Source: DASTHS01 sp035718085 (GTDB lineage Bacteria; Actinomycetota; Acidimicrobiia; Acidimicrobiales; Palsa-688). From it: a stretch of 9,035 nucleotides of DNA. Position 1 is the stretch's first letter, and each line of letters starts with the position of its first letter. The stretch is from NCBI GenBank assembly GCA_035718085.1, contig DASTHS010000155.1, positions 1-9,035 of the forward strand. The letters run 5' to 3'. The position numbers were made by a program, and so were the translations under genes. The notes beneath the pieces were generated by a model, which saw only the letters and a program-made list of their open reading frames with translations, searched no databases and was not told where the DNA came from. Below, one piece after another: positions 1 to 6,116 of this stretch.

Positions 1-194
1 GGCTGGCGTGGGCGGAGGTGGTGGCCGTCGGCCCGCACGTGCGCACCATCAAGCCGGGGGACCAGGTGCTGTTCAACCCCGAGGACCGCTACGAGGTGGA
101 GGTCCAGGGAGAGGACTACCTGATCCTGCGGGAGCGGGACATCCACGCCGTCGCCGCCGAACGCGTCGACGACACCACCGGGCTCTACCTGTAG
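1..194 (+). CDS. GroES-family (Cpn10) co-chaperonin-like protein, 3' end only
   Basis: The 5' part lies outside the window. The reading frame begins at base 3 and gives the last 63 residues before a TAG stop at 192-194. What is visible fits the C-terminal two thirds of a GroES/Cpn10 domain: a VVAVGP strand, then KPGDQVLF, then EDYLILRERDIHAV. These correspond to the family pattern of VVAVGPG, VGDxVLF and YLILRExDILAV. GroES forms the heptameric lid of the GroEL folding chamber in the cytoplasm. No groEL follows, and the protein carries a short extra tail ending in TGLYL after the usual GroES end. It is therefore more likely a stand-alone GroES-like paralogue than the main co-chaperonin of a groESL operon. 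That last point is inference, because the upstream genes are not visible. Confidence 0.75.
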   Translation, partial: LAWAEVVAVGPHVRTIKPGDQVLFNPEDRYEVEVQGEDYLILRERDIHAVAAERVDDTTGLYL

Positions 195-213
195 CGCTCG
201 GCCGGCGTCGGCC

Positions 214-235
214 GCCCCCGCCCTATCGTGGGGGC
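214..235. repeat. Short GC-rich inverted repeat just before hisI
   Basis: GCCCCC at 214-219 and GGGGGC at 230-235 are perfect 6-bp inverted arms around a 10-base loop, ending one base before the hisI GTG. If transcription reads through from the GroES-like gene, this hairpin would sit directly against the hisI start. If a leaderless transcript begins at the GTG, it would be absent from that mRNA. In sequence this GC-rich, six-base arms of C and G arise easily by chance. Confidence 0.3.
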
Positions 236-236
236 G
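224..236 (+). promoter_or_regulatory. Possible -10 element of a leaderless hisI-trpE promoter
   Basis: TATCGT at 224-229 fits the actinobacterial -10 pattern TAnnnT. It ends six bases before the GTG at 236, so transcription would start at or next to the start codon and give a leaderless mRNA. No convincing -35 hexamer lies at the right distance (201-206 reads GCCGGC). TA-containing hexamers are rare in this DNA, which gives the match some weight. The call remains tentative. Confidence 0.35.
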
Positions 237-598
237 TGCCGGTCGCCACCCCCATCGACGCCACCGACGAGCAGCTCGCCGCCGTCCGCTACAACGCCGA
301 CGGCCTGGTGCCGGCGATCGTGCAGGAGCACGGCACCGGCGTGGTGCTGATGATGGCCTGGATGAACGCCGGCAGCCTGGCCGAGACCCTCGAGACGGGC
401 CGCACCGTGTTCTGGTCGCGCAGCCGCCAGGAGCAGTGGCGCAAGGGCGACACCTCCGGCGAGCGCCAATGGGTGCGCGAGGCCTACTACGACTGCGACG
501 GCGACACCCTGCTCTTCGTCGTCGAGCAGGAGGGGGCCGGGGCCTGCCACACCGGGACCCACAGCTGCTTCGCCCGCCCCTTCGGCGCCGGGGCGTGA
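236..598 (+). CDS. hisI: Phosphoribosyl-AMP cyclohydrolase HisI
   Basis: The 120-residue protein opens the purine ring of phosphoribosyl-AMP in the third step of histidine biosynthesis, in the cytoplasm. The stand-alone HisI fold is complete. VLMMAWMN (residues 37-44) and FWSRSRQEQWRKGDTSG (59-75) are family signatures. D86-C87-D88-G89-D90 supplies the Mg-binding aspartates and the first zinc cysteine; the other zinc ligands are C104 in ACHTG and C111 in HSCF. There is no fused HisE domain, so a separate hisE is expected elsewhere. The GTG at 236 was chosen because it gives the standard length and no other in-frame start lies nearby; the open frame upstream overlaps the GroES-like gene. The stop overlaps the trpE start as GTGA, coupling a histidine gene to tryptophan synthesis, as in the his/trp loci of other actinobacteria. 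Confidence 0.95.
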   Translation: MPVATPIDATDEQLAAVRYNADGLVPAIVQEHGTGVVLMMAWMNAGSLAETLETGRTVFWSRSRQEQWRKGDTSGERQWVREAYYDCDGDTLLFVVEQEGAGACHTGTHSCFARPFGAGA

Positions 599-2127
599 TC
601 CAACCGGACCGGGCCACCTTCCACGACCTGGCCGCCTCCTACACGGTGGTGCCGGTGTGGCGCGAGCTGCTCGGCGACCTGACCACCCCCGTCGCCGCCT
701 TCACCCGGGTGGCCCCCGGCGAGCGGGCGTTCCTGCTCGAGTCGGTGGAGGGCGGTGAGCGCTGGAGCCGCTGGTCGTTCGTCGGCCGGTCGCCGCGTGC
801 GACGCTGATCGCCCGCGGCGGGGTGCTCAGCGTCGAGGGTGACCCGGGGGCGCCGGTGCCCCTCGACCGGGGCGTGCTGGCTGCCGTGGAGGCGCTGCTC
901 GCCGCCCACCGCTCGCCGCGCCTCGAGGGTCTGCCCCCGTTCCACGGCGGCCTGGTCGGCTACCTCGGCTACGACGTGGTGCGCGAGGTCGAGCGGCTGC
1001 CCGACGCCCCCGCCGACGAGCTCGGGGTGCCCGACGCCGTCGTGTCGGTGGTGGGCCAGGTGGTCGCGTACGACGGGTGGCGCCAGCGGGTCGTGCTGGT
1101 CGACTCGGTGTTCGTGCCGCCCGGCGCCACCTCCTCGCAGCTCGATGCCGCCTACGACGCCGCGGTGGGCCGCCTCGACGAGCTGGCAGCCGCGGGGGCG
1201 CACGCCGGCGACGAGCCCCTCGTCGACGCCCCCGACCGCGACGAGGGCTCGGCCGACGTCACCCGGCGCACCCCTGCGCCCGGCTACGCCGGCGCCGTCG
1301 AGGTGGCGCGCGAGCACATCGCCGCCGGCGACATCTTCCAGGTGGTGCTGGCCCAGCGCTTCGACTTCGAGCTCGGCGCCGACCCCTTCGACCTCTACCG
1401 GTCGCTACGGCAGGTGAACCCCAGCCCCTACATGTACTTCCTGCGCCACCCCGAGTGCGCTCTGGTGGGCTCGTCGCCCGAGCCGCTGGTGACCCTGGTC
1501 GACGGCCGGGTCGTCAGCCGGCCCATCGCCGGGACCCGCCGTCGCGGCCGCACCGACGCCGACGACCGCCGCATGGCCGCCGAGCTTGTCGAGCACCCCA
1601 AGGAGCGCGCCGAGCACGTCATGCTGGTCGACTTGGCCCGCAACGACGTCGGTCGCGTGGTCGACTACGGCACGGAGGTGGTCGACGAACTGATGACCCT
1701 CGAGCGCTACAGCCACGTGATGCACCTCACCTCGCAGGTGTCGGGGCGCCTGCGCGCCGGGCTGGGACCGGTCGACGTGCTGCGGGCCACCCTCCCCGCC
1801 GGCACGGTCTCGGGGGCGCCCAAGGTGCGGGCCATGGAGATCATCGACCAGCTCGAGCCGGCCCGGCGGGGCCCCTACGCCGGGGTGGTGGGCTACCTGT
1901 CGTTCACCGGTGACCTCGACACGGCCATCGCCATCCGCACCGTCGTGGTGACCGCGGACGGCAAGGCCAGCGTCAGCGCCGGGGCCGGCATCGTGGCCGA
2001 CTCCGTCGCCGCGGACGAAGACCTCGAGTGCGCCAACAAGGCGGCCGCCCTGCTCGCCGCCGTGCCCGGCGCCCGACGCATCACCGCGGCGCGCGCCGCC
2101 GCCCGACCCGAGGCGGTGGCCCGATGA
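595..2127 (+). CDS. trpE: Anthranilate synthase component I TrpE
   Basis: TrpE makes anthranilate from chorismate, the committed step of tryptophan synthesis, using ammonia delivered by the TrpG subunit. The 510-residue length is normal. The N-terminal domain carries the feedback-site motif LLES (47-50). NPSPYM (275-280) is the second part of the tryptophan pocket, so allosteric inhibition by tryptophan is likely retained. The chorismate-binding domain shows PIAGTRRRG (310-318), AEHVMLVDLARND (339-351), HLTSQVSG (377-384), LPAGTVSGAPK (400-410) and GYLSFTGDLDTAIAIRT (433-449). The GTG at 595 overlaps the hisI stop by 4 bp; the frame stays open further upstream, but that sequence is a hisI shadow. 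No trpG or trpD follows, so the amidotransferase subunit must be encoded elsewhere. No leader peptide or attenuator precedes it. PabB is the main alternative, but LLES, NPSPYM and the trp neighbours favour TrpE. Confidence 0.95.
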   Translation: MIQPDRATFHDLAASYTVVPVWRELLGDLTTPVAAFTRVAPGERAFLLESVEGGERWSRWSFVGRSPRATLIARGGVLSVEGDPGAPVPLDRGVLAAVEALLAAHRSPRLEGLPPFHGGLVGYLGYDVVREVERLPDAPADELGVPDAVVSVVGQVVAYDGWRQRVVLVDSVFVPPGATSSQLDAAYDAAVGRLDELAAAGAHAGDEPLVDAPDRDEGSADVTRRTPAPGYAGAVEVAREHIAAGDIFQVVLAQRFDFELGADPFDLYRSLRQVNPSPYMYFLRHPECALVGSSPEPLVTLVDGRVVSRPIAGTRRRGRTDADDRRMAAELVEHPKERAEHVMLVDLARNDVGRVVDYGTEVVDELMTLERYSHVMHLTSQVSGRLRAGLGPVDVLRATLPAGTVSGAPKVRAMEIIDQLEPARRGPYAGVVGYLSFTGDLDTAIAIRTVVVTADGKASVSAGAGIVADSVAADEDLECANKAAALLAAVPGARRITAARAAARPEAVAR

Positions 2128-3017
2128 CCTCCCCCTACGACACCCTCTGGGGCGGCGACGCCCCCGTGGTCGTCGACCCCCGGCGGGACGTGGTGCGCGT
2201 CGCCGGCCCCGATGCGACGACGTTCCTCCAGGGCCAGTGCAGCCAGGACCTGGCCGCCGTCGACGTCGGCGCCTCCGCCTGGTCGTGGGTGCTGCAGCCC
2301 ACCGGCAAGGTCGACGCCCTGGTGCGCGCCACCCGCCTCGACGCCGACACCTGGCTGCTCGACACCGACACGGGCTGGGCGGAGCCCCTCGTCGCCCGCC
2401 TGGTGCGCTTCCGCTTGCGCACCCGCGTCGACGTCGAGCAGCTCGACCGTCCGGTCGTCGGCCTGCGCGGTGGGGGCCTCGCCGACGTGCGGGCCCGAGC
2501 GGCCGCGGAGGGTGCCGTCGCCGCCGCCGCCACCTGGGGCGGTCTGGCCGGGGTCGACCTGATCGGCGGCGGGGCCCCGTCGGCGGCGTCACCCACCACC
2601 GGAGCGGCCGTCGCCGACGCCGGCGACTGGGAGGCGGTGCGCGTCGAGATCGGCTTCCCCCGGATGGGCGCCGAGCTCACCGAGCGCACCATCCCCGGGG
2701 AGACGGGCCTGGTCGAGCGCACCGTCAGCTTCACGAAGGGCTGCTACACCGGCCAAGAGCTGGTGGCCCGCATCGACAGCCGCGGCGGCAACGTGCCCCG
2801 CCGCCTGGTCGGCCTCCGCCTCGACGGGCCCATGGCGGCCGGCAGCGAGCTGCGCAGCGCCGACGGGGGAGCGGGGGCCACCCTCACCAGCGTGGCCCGA
2901 AGCCCCCGCCTGGGCGTCGTCGCCCTGGGCTACACCCGCCGCGGCGTCGAGGTCGGCGCCGTGCTGCACGCCGACGGTGTCGCCGGCGAGGTCGTCGAGC
3001 TGCCCATGGCGCGGTGA
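2124..3017 (+). CDS. ygfZ: YgfZ/GcvT-domain folate-binding protein
   Basis: The 297-residue protein belongs to the YgfZ branch of the GcvT-like aminomethyltransferase fold. In bacteria YgfZ binds tetrahydrofolate and supports assembly or repair of certain iron-sulfur enzymes in the cytoplasm. The diagnostic signature K-G-C-Y-x-G-Q-E is complete at residues 205-212 (KGCYTGQE), with the essential Cys207. Other family marks are FLQGQCSQDL (34-43), the LQPTGKV turn (57-63), the GFPRMGAEL stretch (177-185) and a C-terminal beta-barrel with LGVVALGYTRRG (263-274). The start ATG overlaps the trpE stop as ATGA, so translation is probably coupled. The stop overlaps the next gene as GTGA. There is no direct link to tryptophan; sharing an operon may simply reflect common growth demand. 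GcvT itself is less likely, given the short length and the YgfZ signature. Confidence 0.9.
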   Translation: MTSPYDTLWGGDAPVVVDPRRDVVRVAGPDATTFLQGQCSQDLAAVDVGASAWSWVLQPTGKVDALVRATRLDADTWLLDTDTGWAEPLVARLVRFRLRTRVDVEQLDRPVVGLRGGGLADVRARAAAEGAVAAAATWGGLAGVDLIGGGAPSAASPTTGAAVADAGDWEAVRVEIGFPRMGAELTERTIPGETGLVERTVSFTKGCYTGQELVARIDSRGGNVPRRLVGLRLDGPMAAGSELRSADGGAGATLTSVARSPRLGVVALGYTRRGVEVGAVLHADGVAGEVVELPMAR

Positions 3018-3916
3018 CCGGCACGCACCACCCCCGGACGGTCGCCGCCCTCGGGGTCGTCGCCGCAGCGATGCTCGCCGCCGGGTGCGCCAGCGTCGAG
3101 GCGCTCCCCAGCCCGGTGCCCCCACCCACACCGCCCACCGCCACCACCGTGGCCCCGCTGCCCGACCTGACCGGCGTGGCACCGGTGACCGTCGACGGTC
3201 GGACCACGACGACGGCACCGGTGGTTGGGCCCGGCGCGGCGACGATCGCCGGCACGGTGACCGGCCCGAACGGTCCGGTCGGCGGCGCCACCGTCGAGCT
3301 CACGCGCGTCGTGGGGCGCCAGACGGCCACCACCGATGCCACCACGGCGCCCGACGGCACCTTCACCGTCCCGAAGCTGCTCGGCGGCGCCTACCGGGTG
3401 CGGGCCTGGCAGGCGCCGGTGCTGGCACTGACCGACCCGCAGGTGTTCTTCATGGGCGACACCGAGACCAAGCGGCTGTCCCTCCAGCTCACCGCCTACA
3501 CCGGCACCACGGTCACGGCGTCGACCGCGCCACCGGTGGTGGCACAGGGCGGCTACGTCGACGTCGTCGTGTCGGTGCAGGCCCAGGTCGTCGGCGCCGA
3601 CGGGGTGGTGCGACCCAGTCCCGTCACCGGCCAACCCGTCGAGATCGACGGCGGCGGAGGGTGGCTGCCGACCGGCGCCGACCCGGCCGTCACCGACGGT
3701 GGCGGCGTCGCCCAGCTCGTCGTGCAGTGCGCGCTGGTGGGGGCGCCACCCCTGGTGATCACCGCGCCCGGCGCCCAACCCATCACCGCGGGAGACAGCA
3801 CCTGCGTGCCAGCCGCAACGCCGGCGCCGACCACGACCACCACCACCACGACGCTGCTGCCGTCGTCGACGTCGTCGACCGACACCACGTCGACGACGGC
3901 CGCCGGCGGGTTCTAG
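3014..3916 (+). CDS. Predicted secreted lipoprotein with carboxypeptidase-regulatory-like domain and Thr-rich tail
   Basis: I do not recognise a named family for this 300-residue protein. The N-terminus has a short charged region (HHPR), a hydrophobic stretch (about 10-22) and a lipobox LAAGC with Cys25 as the lipidation site, which predicts anchoring to the outer face of the membrane. A proline/threonine-rich linker (31-75) follows. Residues 77-135 resemble a carboxypeptidase-regulatory-like (CarboxypepD_reg) beta-sandwich: IAGTVTGPNGPVGGATVEL, then DGTFTVPKLLGGAYRV. A second beta-rich region (about 165-265) could be an Ig-like domain, and its C239 and C264 might pair. The tail (268-300) is almost all Thr and Ser, as in cell-wall-spanning or O-glycosylated segments. 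The GTG start overlaps the ygfZ stop by 4 bp. A role in surface sensing or wall binding is possible, but no substrate can be named. Confidence 0.8.
   Translation: MTGTHHPRTVAALGVVAAAMLAAGCASVEALPSPVPPPTPPTATTVAPLPDLTGVAPVTVDGRTTTTAPVVGPGAATIAGTVTGPNGPVGGATVELTRVVGRQTATTDATTAPDGTFTVPKLLGGAYRVRAWQAPVLALTDPQVFFMGDTETKRLSLQLTAYTGTTVTASTAPPVVAQGGYVDVVVSVQAQVVGADGVVRPSPVTGQPVEIDGGGGWLPTGADPAVTDGGGVAQLVVQCALVGAPPLVITAPGAQPITAGDSTCVPAATPAPTTTTTTTTLLPSSTSSTDTTSTTAAGGF
3859..3900. repeat. 12-bp perfect inverted repeat at the 3' end of the lipoprotein gene
   Basis: GCCGTCGTCGAC at 3859-3870 is the exact reverse complement of 3889-3900, with an 18-base loop. A competing inner stem of 10 bp (3870-3879 with 3889-3898, 9-base loop) uses a second copy of CGTCGTCGAC. 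The structure ends 13 bases before the stop codon. It lies in Ser/Thr codons (TCG, ACG, ACC), so simple-sequence coding bias could produce it. It could also act as a terminator-like or mRNA-protecting hairpin at this tight convergent junction. No T-tract follows. Confidence 0.45.
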
Positions 3917-3923
3917 CCCGGCG
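3904..3923. terminator. Weak hairpin centred on the shared CTAG of two convergent stop codons
   Basis: CGGCGGG (3904-3910) and CCCGGCG (3917-3923) can pair with one mismatch around a TTCTAG loop that holds both stop codons. The arrangement is symmetrical and could act in either direction, but the stem is short and lacks a T-tract, so it is not a canonical intrinsic terminator. No better candidate exists here, since the two genes leave no space between them. Confidence 0.2.
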
Positions 3924-5370
3924 CTGCGCTCGCAGGCGCGCCGCCGGGGGCCGCCACCGCCGCGGGGAGCACCACCACCATCCGGGTGCCGCCGTCGGCG
4001 GTGAGGGGCGACTCGGCCCGCACGGACCCGCCCATGGCCGCCACCAGCTCGGCGACGATGGCCAGCCCCAGCCCGGTGCCCCCGGGCCGGTCGTTGGCCC
4101 GGGGCGCGGCGACGAACCCCCGCTCGAAGACGTGCGGCAGGTCGGCGGCGTCGATGCCGCCACCGTCGTCGTCGACCCACAGCACCGCGGCGTCGCCGTG
4201 GCGCGCTGCGCCGACCGCGACCGCCGTGCGGGCGTGGCCGAGCGCGTTCTCGACGAGGTTGGCGAGCACCTGGGCCAGCCGGTCGGCGTCGGCCCGCACC
4301 GCGAGGCCCACCGGCGTGGCGACCACCTTCAGGGCCAGCCCGGCGGCTGCGGCGGCGGGCTCGAAGCCAGCGACGCCGGAGGTCACGGCGCCTCCCGCGT
4401 CGACGGCGGTGATCACCAGGTCGAAGCGGCGGGTCTCGATGCGGGCCAGCACGAGCAGGTCGCGGACCAGCCGCTCGAGCCGGGCGGCTTCCGCGCCGAT
4501 GACCCCGGCGGCACGGCGCACGTCGGTGACCGCGCCGTCCTCGATCGCCTCGGCGAAGCCGCGGATCGACGTCAGCGGCGTGCGCAGCTCGTGGCTGATC
4601 GAGAGGAGGAACTGCCGCTCGGCGCCCCGCGCCGCGCCGAGACCCTCGGCCATGGTGTTGACCGACGTCGCCAGCTCGGCCAGCTCCGGGTCGACGGTGG
4701 CGTCGACCGGGACCCGGGCCGCGAGATCGCCGCCGGCGATGCGGGCCGTGACCTCGCGCACGGCCGTGAGGGGCGCGATGGTGCGCGTCGCGATGCGGCC
4801 CCCGACCGCGGCGGCCACCACCACCAGGGCGGCGACGGTGAGCAGCACGGGCAGCCCTGCCGCGGCCAGGCCCGTCGGCGGCCGGCGGGCCAGCACCACC
4901 ACCTCGAGCTCGCTGCGCCGGGCTCCCCCGACCTGGACGACGGCCGGGTAGGGCTGGGCCGCGAACACCACACCACCGCGGCGGCCGGACACCTCCACGC
5001 CGGCGAGCAGGGCCGCGGGCTCGAGGTCGGCGGCGCGGAGGCCACCCGGGAGGGCGGCGGCGTGCGGCAGAGCCGTGATCGGGTCGACGAAGCGACCGTT
5101 GGCATCGAGGGCCAGCACGGCGGCACCGTCGAGGCGCAGCGGGGCGCGCAGGGCGGCGAGCACGGTGTGCAGCGACTGCGCCGGGTTGCGCCGGTTGGCG
5201 GCCTCGGCCTCACCGGTCACCGACGCGGCCAGGCCAGCGGCCTCGGCCCGCAACTCGCGCTCGGTGGTGGCCCGGGCCCCGGCGACGGCAGCGACGGTGC
5301 CGACCACGACCAGCACCGCCAGGGCGGCGACCACGGTGGCCACCAGGGCGAGGGTGAGGCGTCGGCGCAC
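3913..5370 (-). CDS. Membrane sensor histidine kinase (HAMP-HisKA-HATPase)
   Basis: This 485-residue protein is the sensor of the two-component pair with the regulator just upstream. Order: transmembrane helix 1 (about 6-30); an extracytoplasmic region (about 31-166) of unknown ligand; transmembrane helix 2 (about 168-190); a HAMP linker (about 191-245); a HisKA dimerisation domain with FLLSISHELRTPLTSIRGF (phospho-acceptor His260); and a HATPase domain. The ATP site shows the N box NLVENALGHA (Asn375), the G1 region DDDGGGI (400-406), the F box VFERGF (414-419) and the G2 box GGTGLGLAI (430-438). All catalytic parts are intact. The GTG at 5370 was chosen because it lies 5 bp after the regulator stop and precedes the first helix at once; a CTG overlapping that stop is an unlikely alternative. 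The frame stays open further upstream, but only as a shadow of the regulator. The stop shares CTAG with the lipoprotein stop. The sensed signal cannot be inferred. Confidence 0.92.
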   Translation of the reverse strand: MRRRLTLALVATVVAALAVLVVVGTVAAVAGARATTERELRAEAAGLAASVTGEAEAANRRNPAQSLHTVLAALRAPLRLDGAAVLALDANGRFVDPITALPHAAALPGGLRAADLEPAALLAGVEVSGRRGGVVFAAQPYPAVVQVGGARRSELEVVVLARRPPTGLAAAGLPVLLTVAALVVVAAAVGGRIATRTIAPLTAVREVTARIAGGDLAARVPVDATVDPELAELATSVNTMAEGLGAARGAERQFLLSISHELRTPLTSIRGFAEAIEDGAVTDVRRAAGVIGAEAARLERLVRDLLVLARIETRRFDLVITAVDAGGAVTSGVAGFEPAAAAAGLALKVVATPVGLAVRADADRLAQVLANLVENALGHARTAVAVGAARHGDAAVLWVDDDGGGIDAADLPHVFERGFVAAPRANDRPGGTGLGLAIVAELVAAMGGSVRAESPLTADGGTRMVVVLPAAVAAPGGAPASAAPG

Positions 5371-5375
5371 GGTCG

Positions 5376-6053
5376 TCAGCCGAGCCGGTAGCCCACGCCC
5401 CACACGGTGGCGAGGGGCAGGTCGGGACCGAGCTTCTTGCGCAGCTGGGCGACGTGCACGTCGACGGTGCGCTCGTCGCCGAACCACCCGGGCCCCCACA
5501 CGCCGTCGATCAGCTGGCGGCGGGAGAGCGCCAGGCCGAGGTGATCGGCCAGGAACACCAGCAGGTCGAGCTCCCGGGCGGCGAGGGCCACGGGCCGGCC
5601 GTGCAGGCGGGCCTCCCGGCGGCCCCGGTCGACCTCGACGGCGCCCACGGTGGTGGTGGCGGCCGGGTCGGCCGCCGGTCGTTCGGCCCGGCGCAGGATC
5701 GCCTTGACCCGCGCCGCCAGCTCCCGGGGCGAGAAGGGCTTGGTGACGTAGTCGTCGGCACCGAGCTCGAGGCCGAGCACCCGGTCGACCTCGGTGTCGA
5801 GCGCCGTCAGCATCAGGATCGGCGTGGAGGCCAGGGCGGGGGTGGCGCGAACCTGGCGGCACACCTCCAGCCCGTCGATGCCGCCGGGCAGGCCGACGTC
5901 GAGCACCACCAACGCCGGCCGCTCGCGATCGACGGCGGCCAGGCCGCGGGCGCCGTCGGGTGCCTGCACCACCCGCCAGCCGTCGCGGCGGAGGTACAGC
6001 TCGACCAGGTCGGCGATGTTCGGGTCGTCCTCCACGACGACGATGGTGCCCAC
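5376..6053 (-). CDS. OmpR/PhoB-family response regulator
   Basis: This 225-residue transcription factor is the partner of the adjacent kinase. The receiver domain (1-120) has the acidic pocket Glu8-Asp9-Asp10, the phospho-acceptor Asp52 in VVLDVGLPG, the switch Thr83 in MLTALD and Lys105 in VTKPFSPRELAARV. After a linker (about 121-135), the C-terminal winged-helix DNA-binding domain (about 136-225) shows AARELDLLVFLADH, SRRQLIDGVWG, DERTVDVHVAQLRKKLG and the terminal VWGVGYRLG, all typical of OmpR/PhoB regulators. The start is a GTG at 6053; MGTIVVVEDD is the normal beginning of a receiver domain. There is no ribosome binding site upstream and a possible -10 lies six bases before the GTG, suggesting a leaderless message. 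A 9-bp direct repeat just upstream suggests autoregulation. The family is clear; the specific regulon is unknown. Confidence 0.95.
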   Translation of the reverse strand: MGTIVVVEDDPNIADLVELYLRRDGWRVVQAPDGARGLAAVDRERPALVVLDVGLPGGIDGLEVCRQVRATPALASTPILMLTALDTEVDRVLGLELGADDYVTKPFSPRELAARVKAILRRAERPAADPAATTTVGAVEVDRGRREARLHGRPVALAARELDLLVFLADHLGLALSRRQLIDGVWGPGWFGDERTVDVHVAQLRKKLGPDLPLATVWGVGYRLG

Positions 6054-6088
6054 GCGCCGAGCATGCCAGCGCCGTGTGATGGCCGTGT
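6054..6088 (-). promoter_or_regulatory. Tentative promoter of the response regulator gene
   Basis: Read on the minus strand, CATGCT (6065-6060) matches TATAAT at the important second and last positions and lies six bases before the GTG, giving a start of transcription at or near 6053. The -35 position 17 bp further up (about 6088-6083) has no consensus hexamer but falls inside the direct repeat. That is the arrangement seen when an OmpR/PhoB regulator replaces -35 recognition. The -10 match is weak. Confidence 0.3.
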
Positions 6089-6090
6089 GA
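6071..6090 (-). promoter_or_regulatory. Direct-repeat box, likely binding site of the OmpR-family regulator
   Basis: On the minus strand TCACACGGC occurs twice (6090-6082 and 6079-6071), separated by two bases, so the period is 11 bp. On the plus strand the same repeats read GCCGTGTGA. Paired direct repeats with 11-bp spacing are the usual target of OmpR/PhoB dimers. The Mycobacterium tuberculosis PhoP box is a TCACAGC pair with a 4-bp gap; here TCACACG recurs with a 4-bp gap and shares TCACA. The box lies about 18-37 bp upstream of the regulator start, where an activator or autoregulator would bind. It is about 62-81 bp upstream of the inferred trpC transcription start. Confidence 0.55.
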
Positions 6091-6116
6091 AGCCGGGCCG
6101 GCGCGGCCTGCGACGG

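Noticed and set aside
199..214. CGGCC/GGCCG stem (199-203 with 210-214) after the GroES-like stop as an intrinsic terminator
   Set aside because: Only 5 bp with no T-tract; such stems are expected by chance in DNA this GC-rich.
436..594. Earlier ATG at 436 as the trpE start
   Set aside because: The added 53 residues are an Arg-rich out-of-frame reading of hisI. The GTG at 595 gives normal TrpE length and a 4-bp overlap.
3829..3899. ACC/ACG/TCG triplet tract as a tandem repeat or CRISPR-like array
   Set aside because: There are no regular repeat units with spacers. The tract is in frame and encodes the Thr/Ser-rich lipoprotein tail.
2930..4180. Long minus-strand open frame antisense to the lipoprotein gene
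   Set aside because: Arg/Gly-rich composition with no recognisable motif; it overlaps two better supported genes.
2977..5391. 804-codon open frame on the plus strand running across the lipoprotein, kinase and their junction
   Set aside because: Its translation is Arg/Gly/His-rich low complexity with no domain. It is a GC-rich shadow of the ygfZ end, the lipoprotein and the antisense of the kinase.
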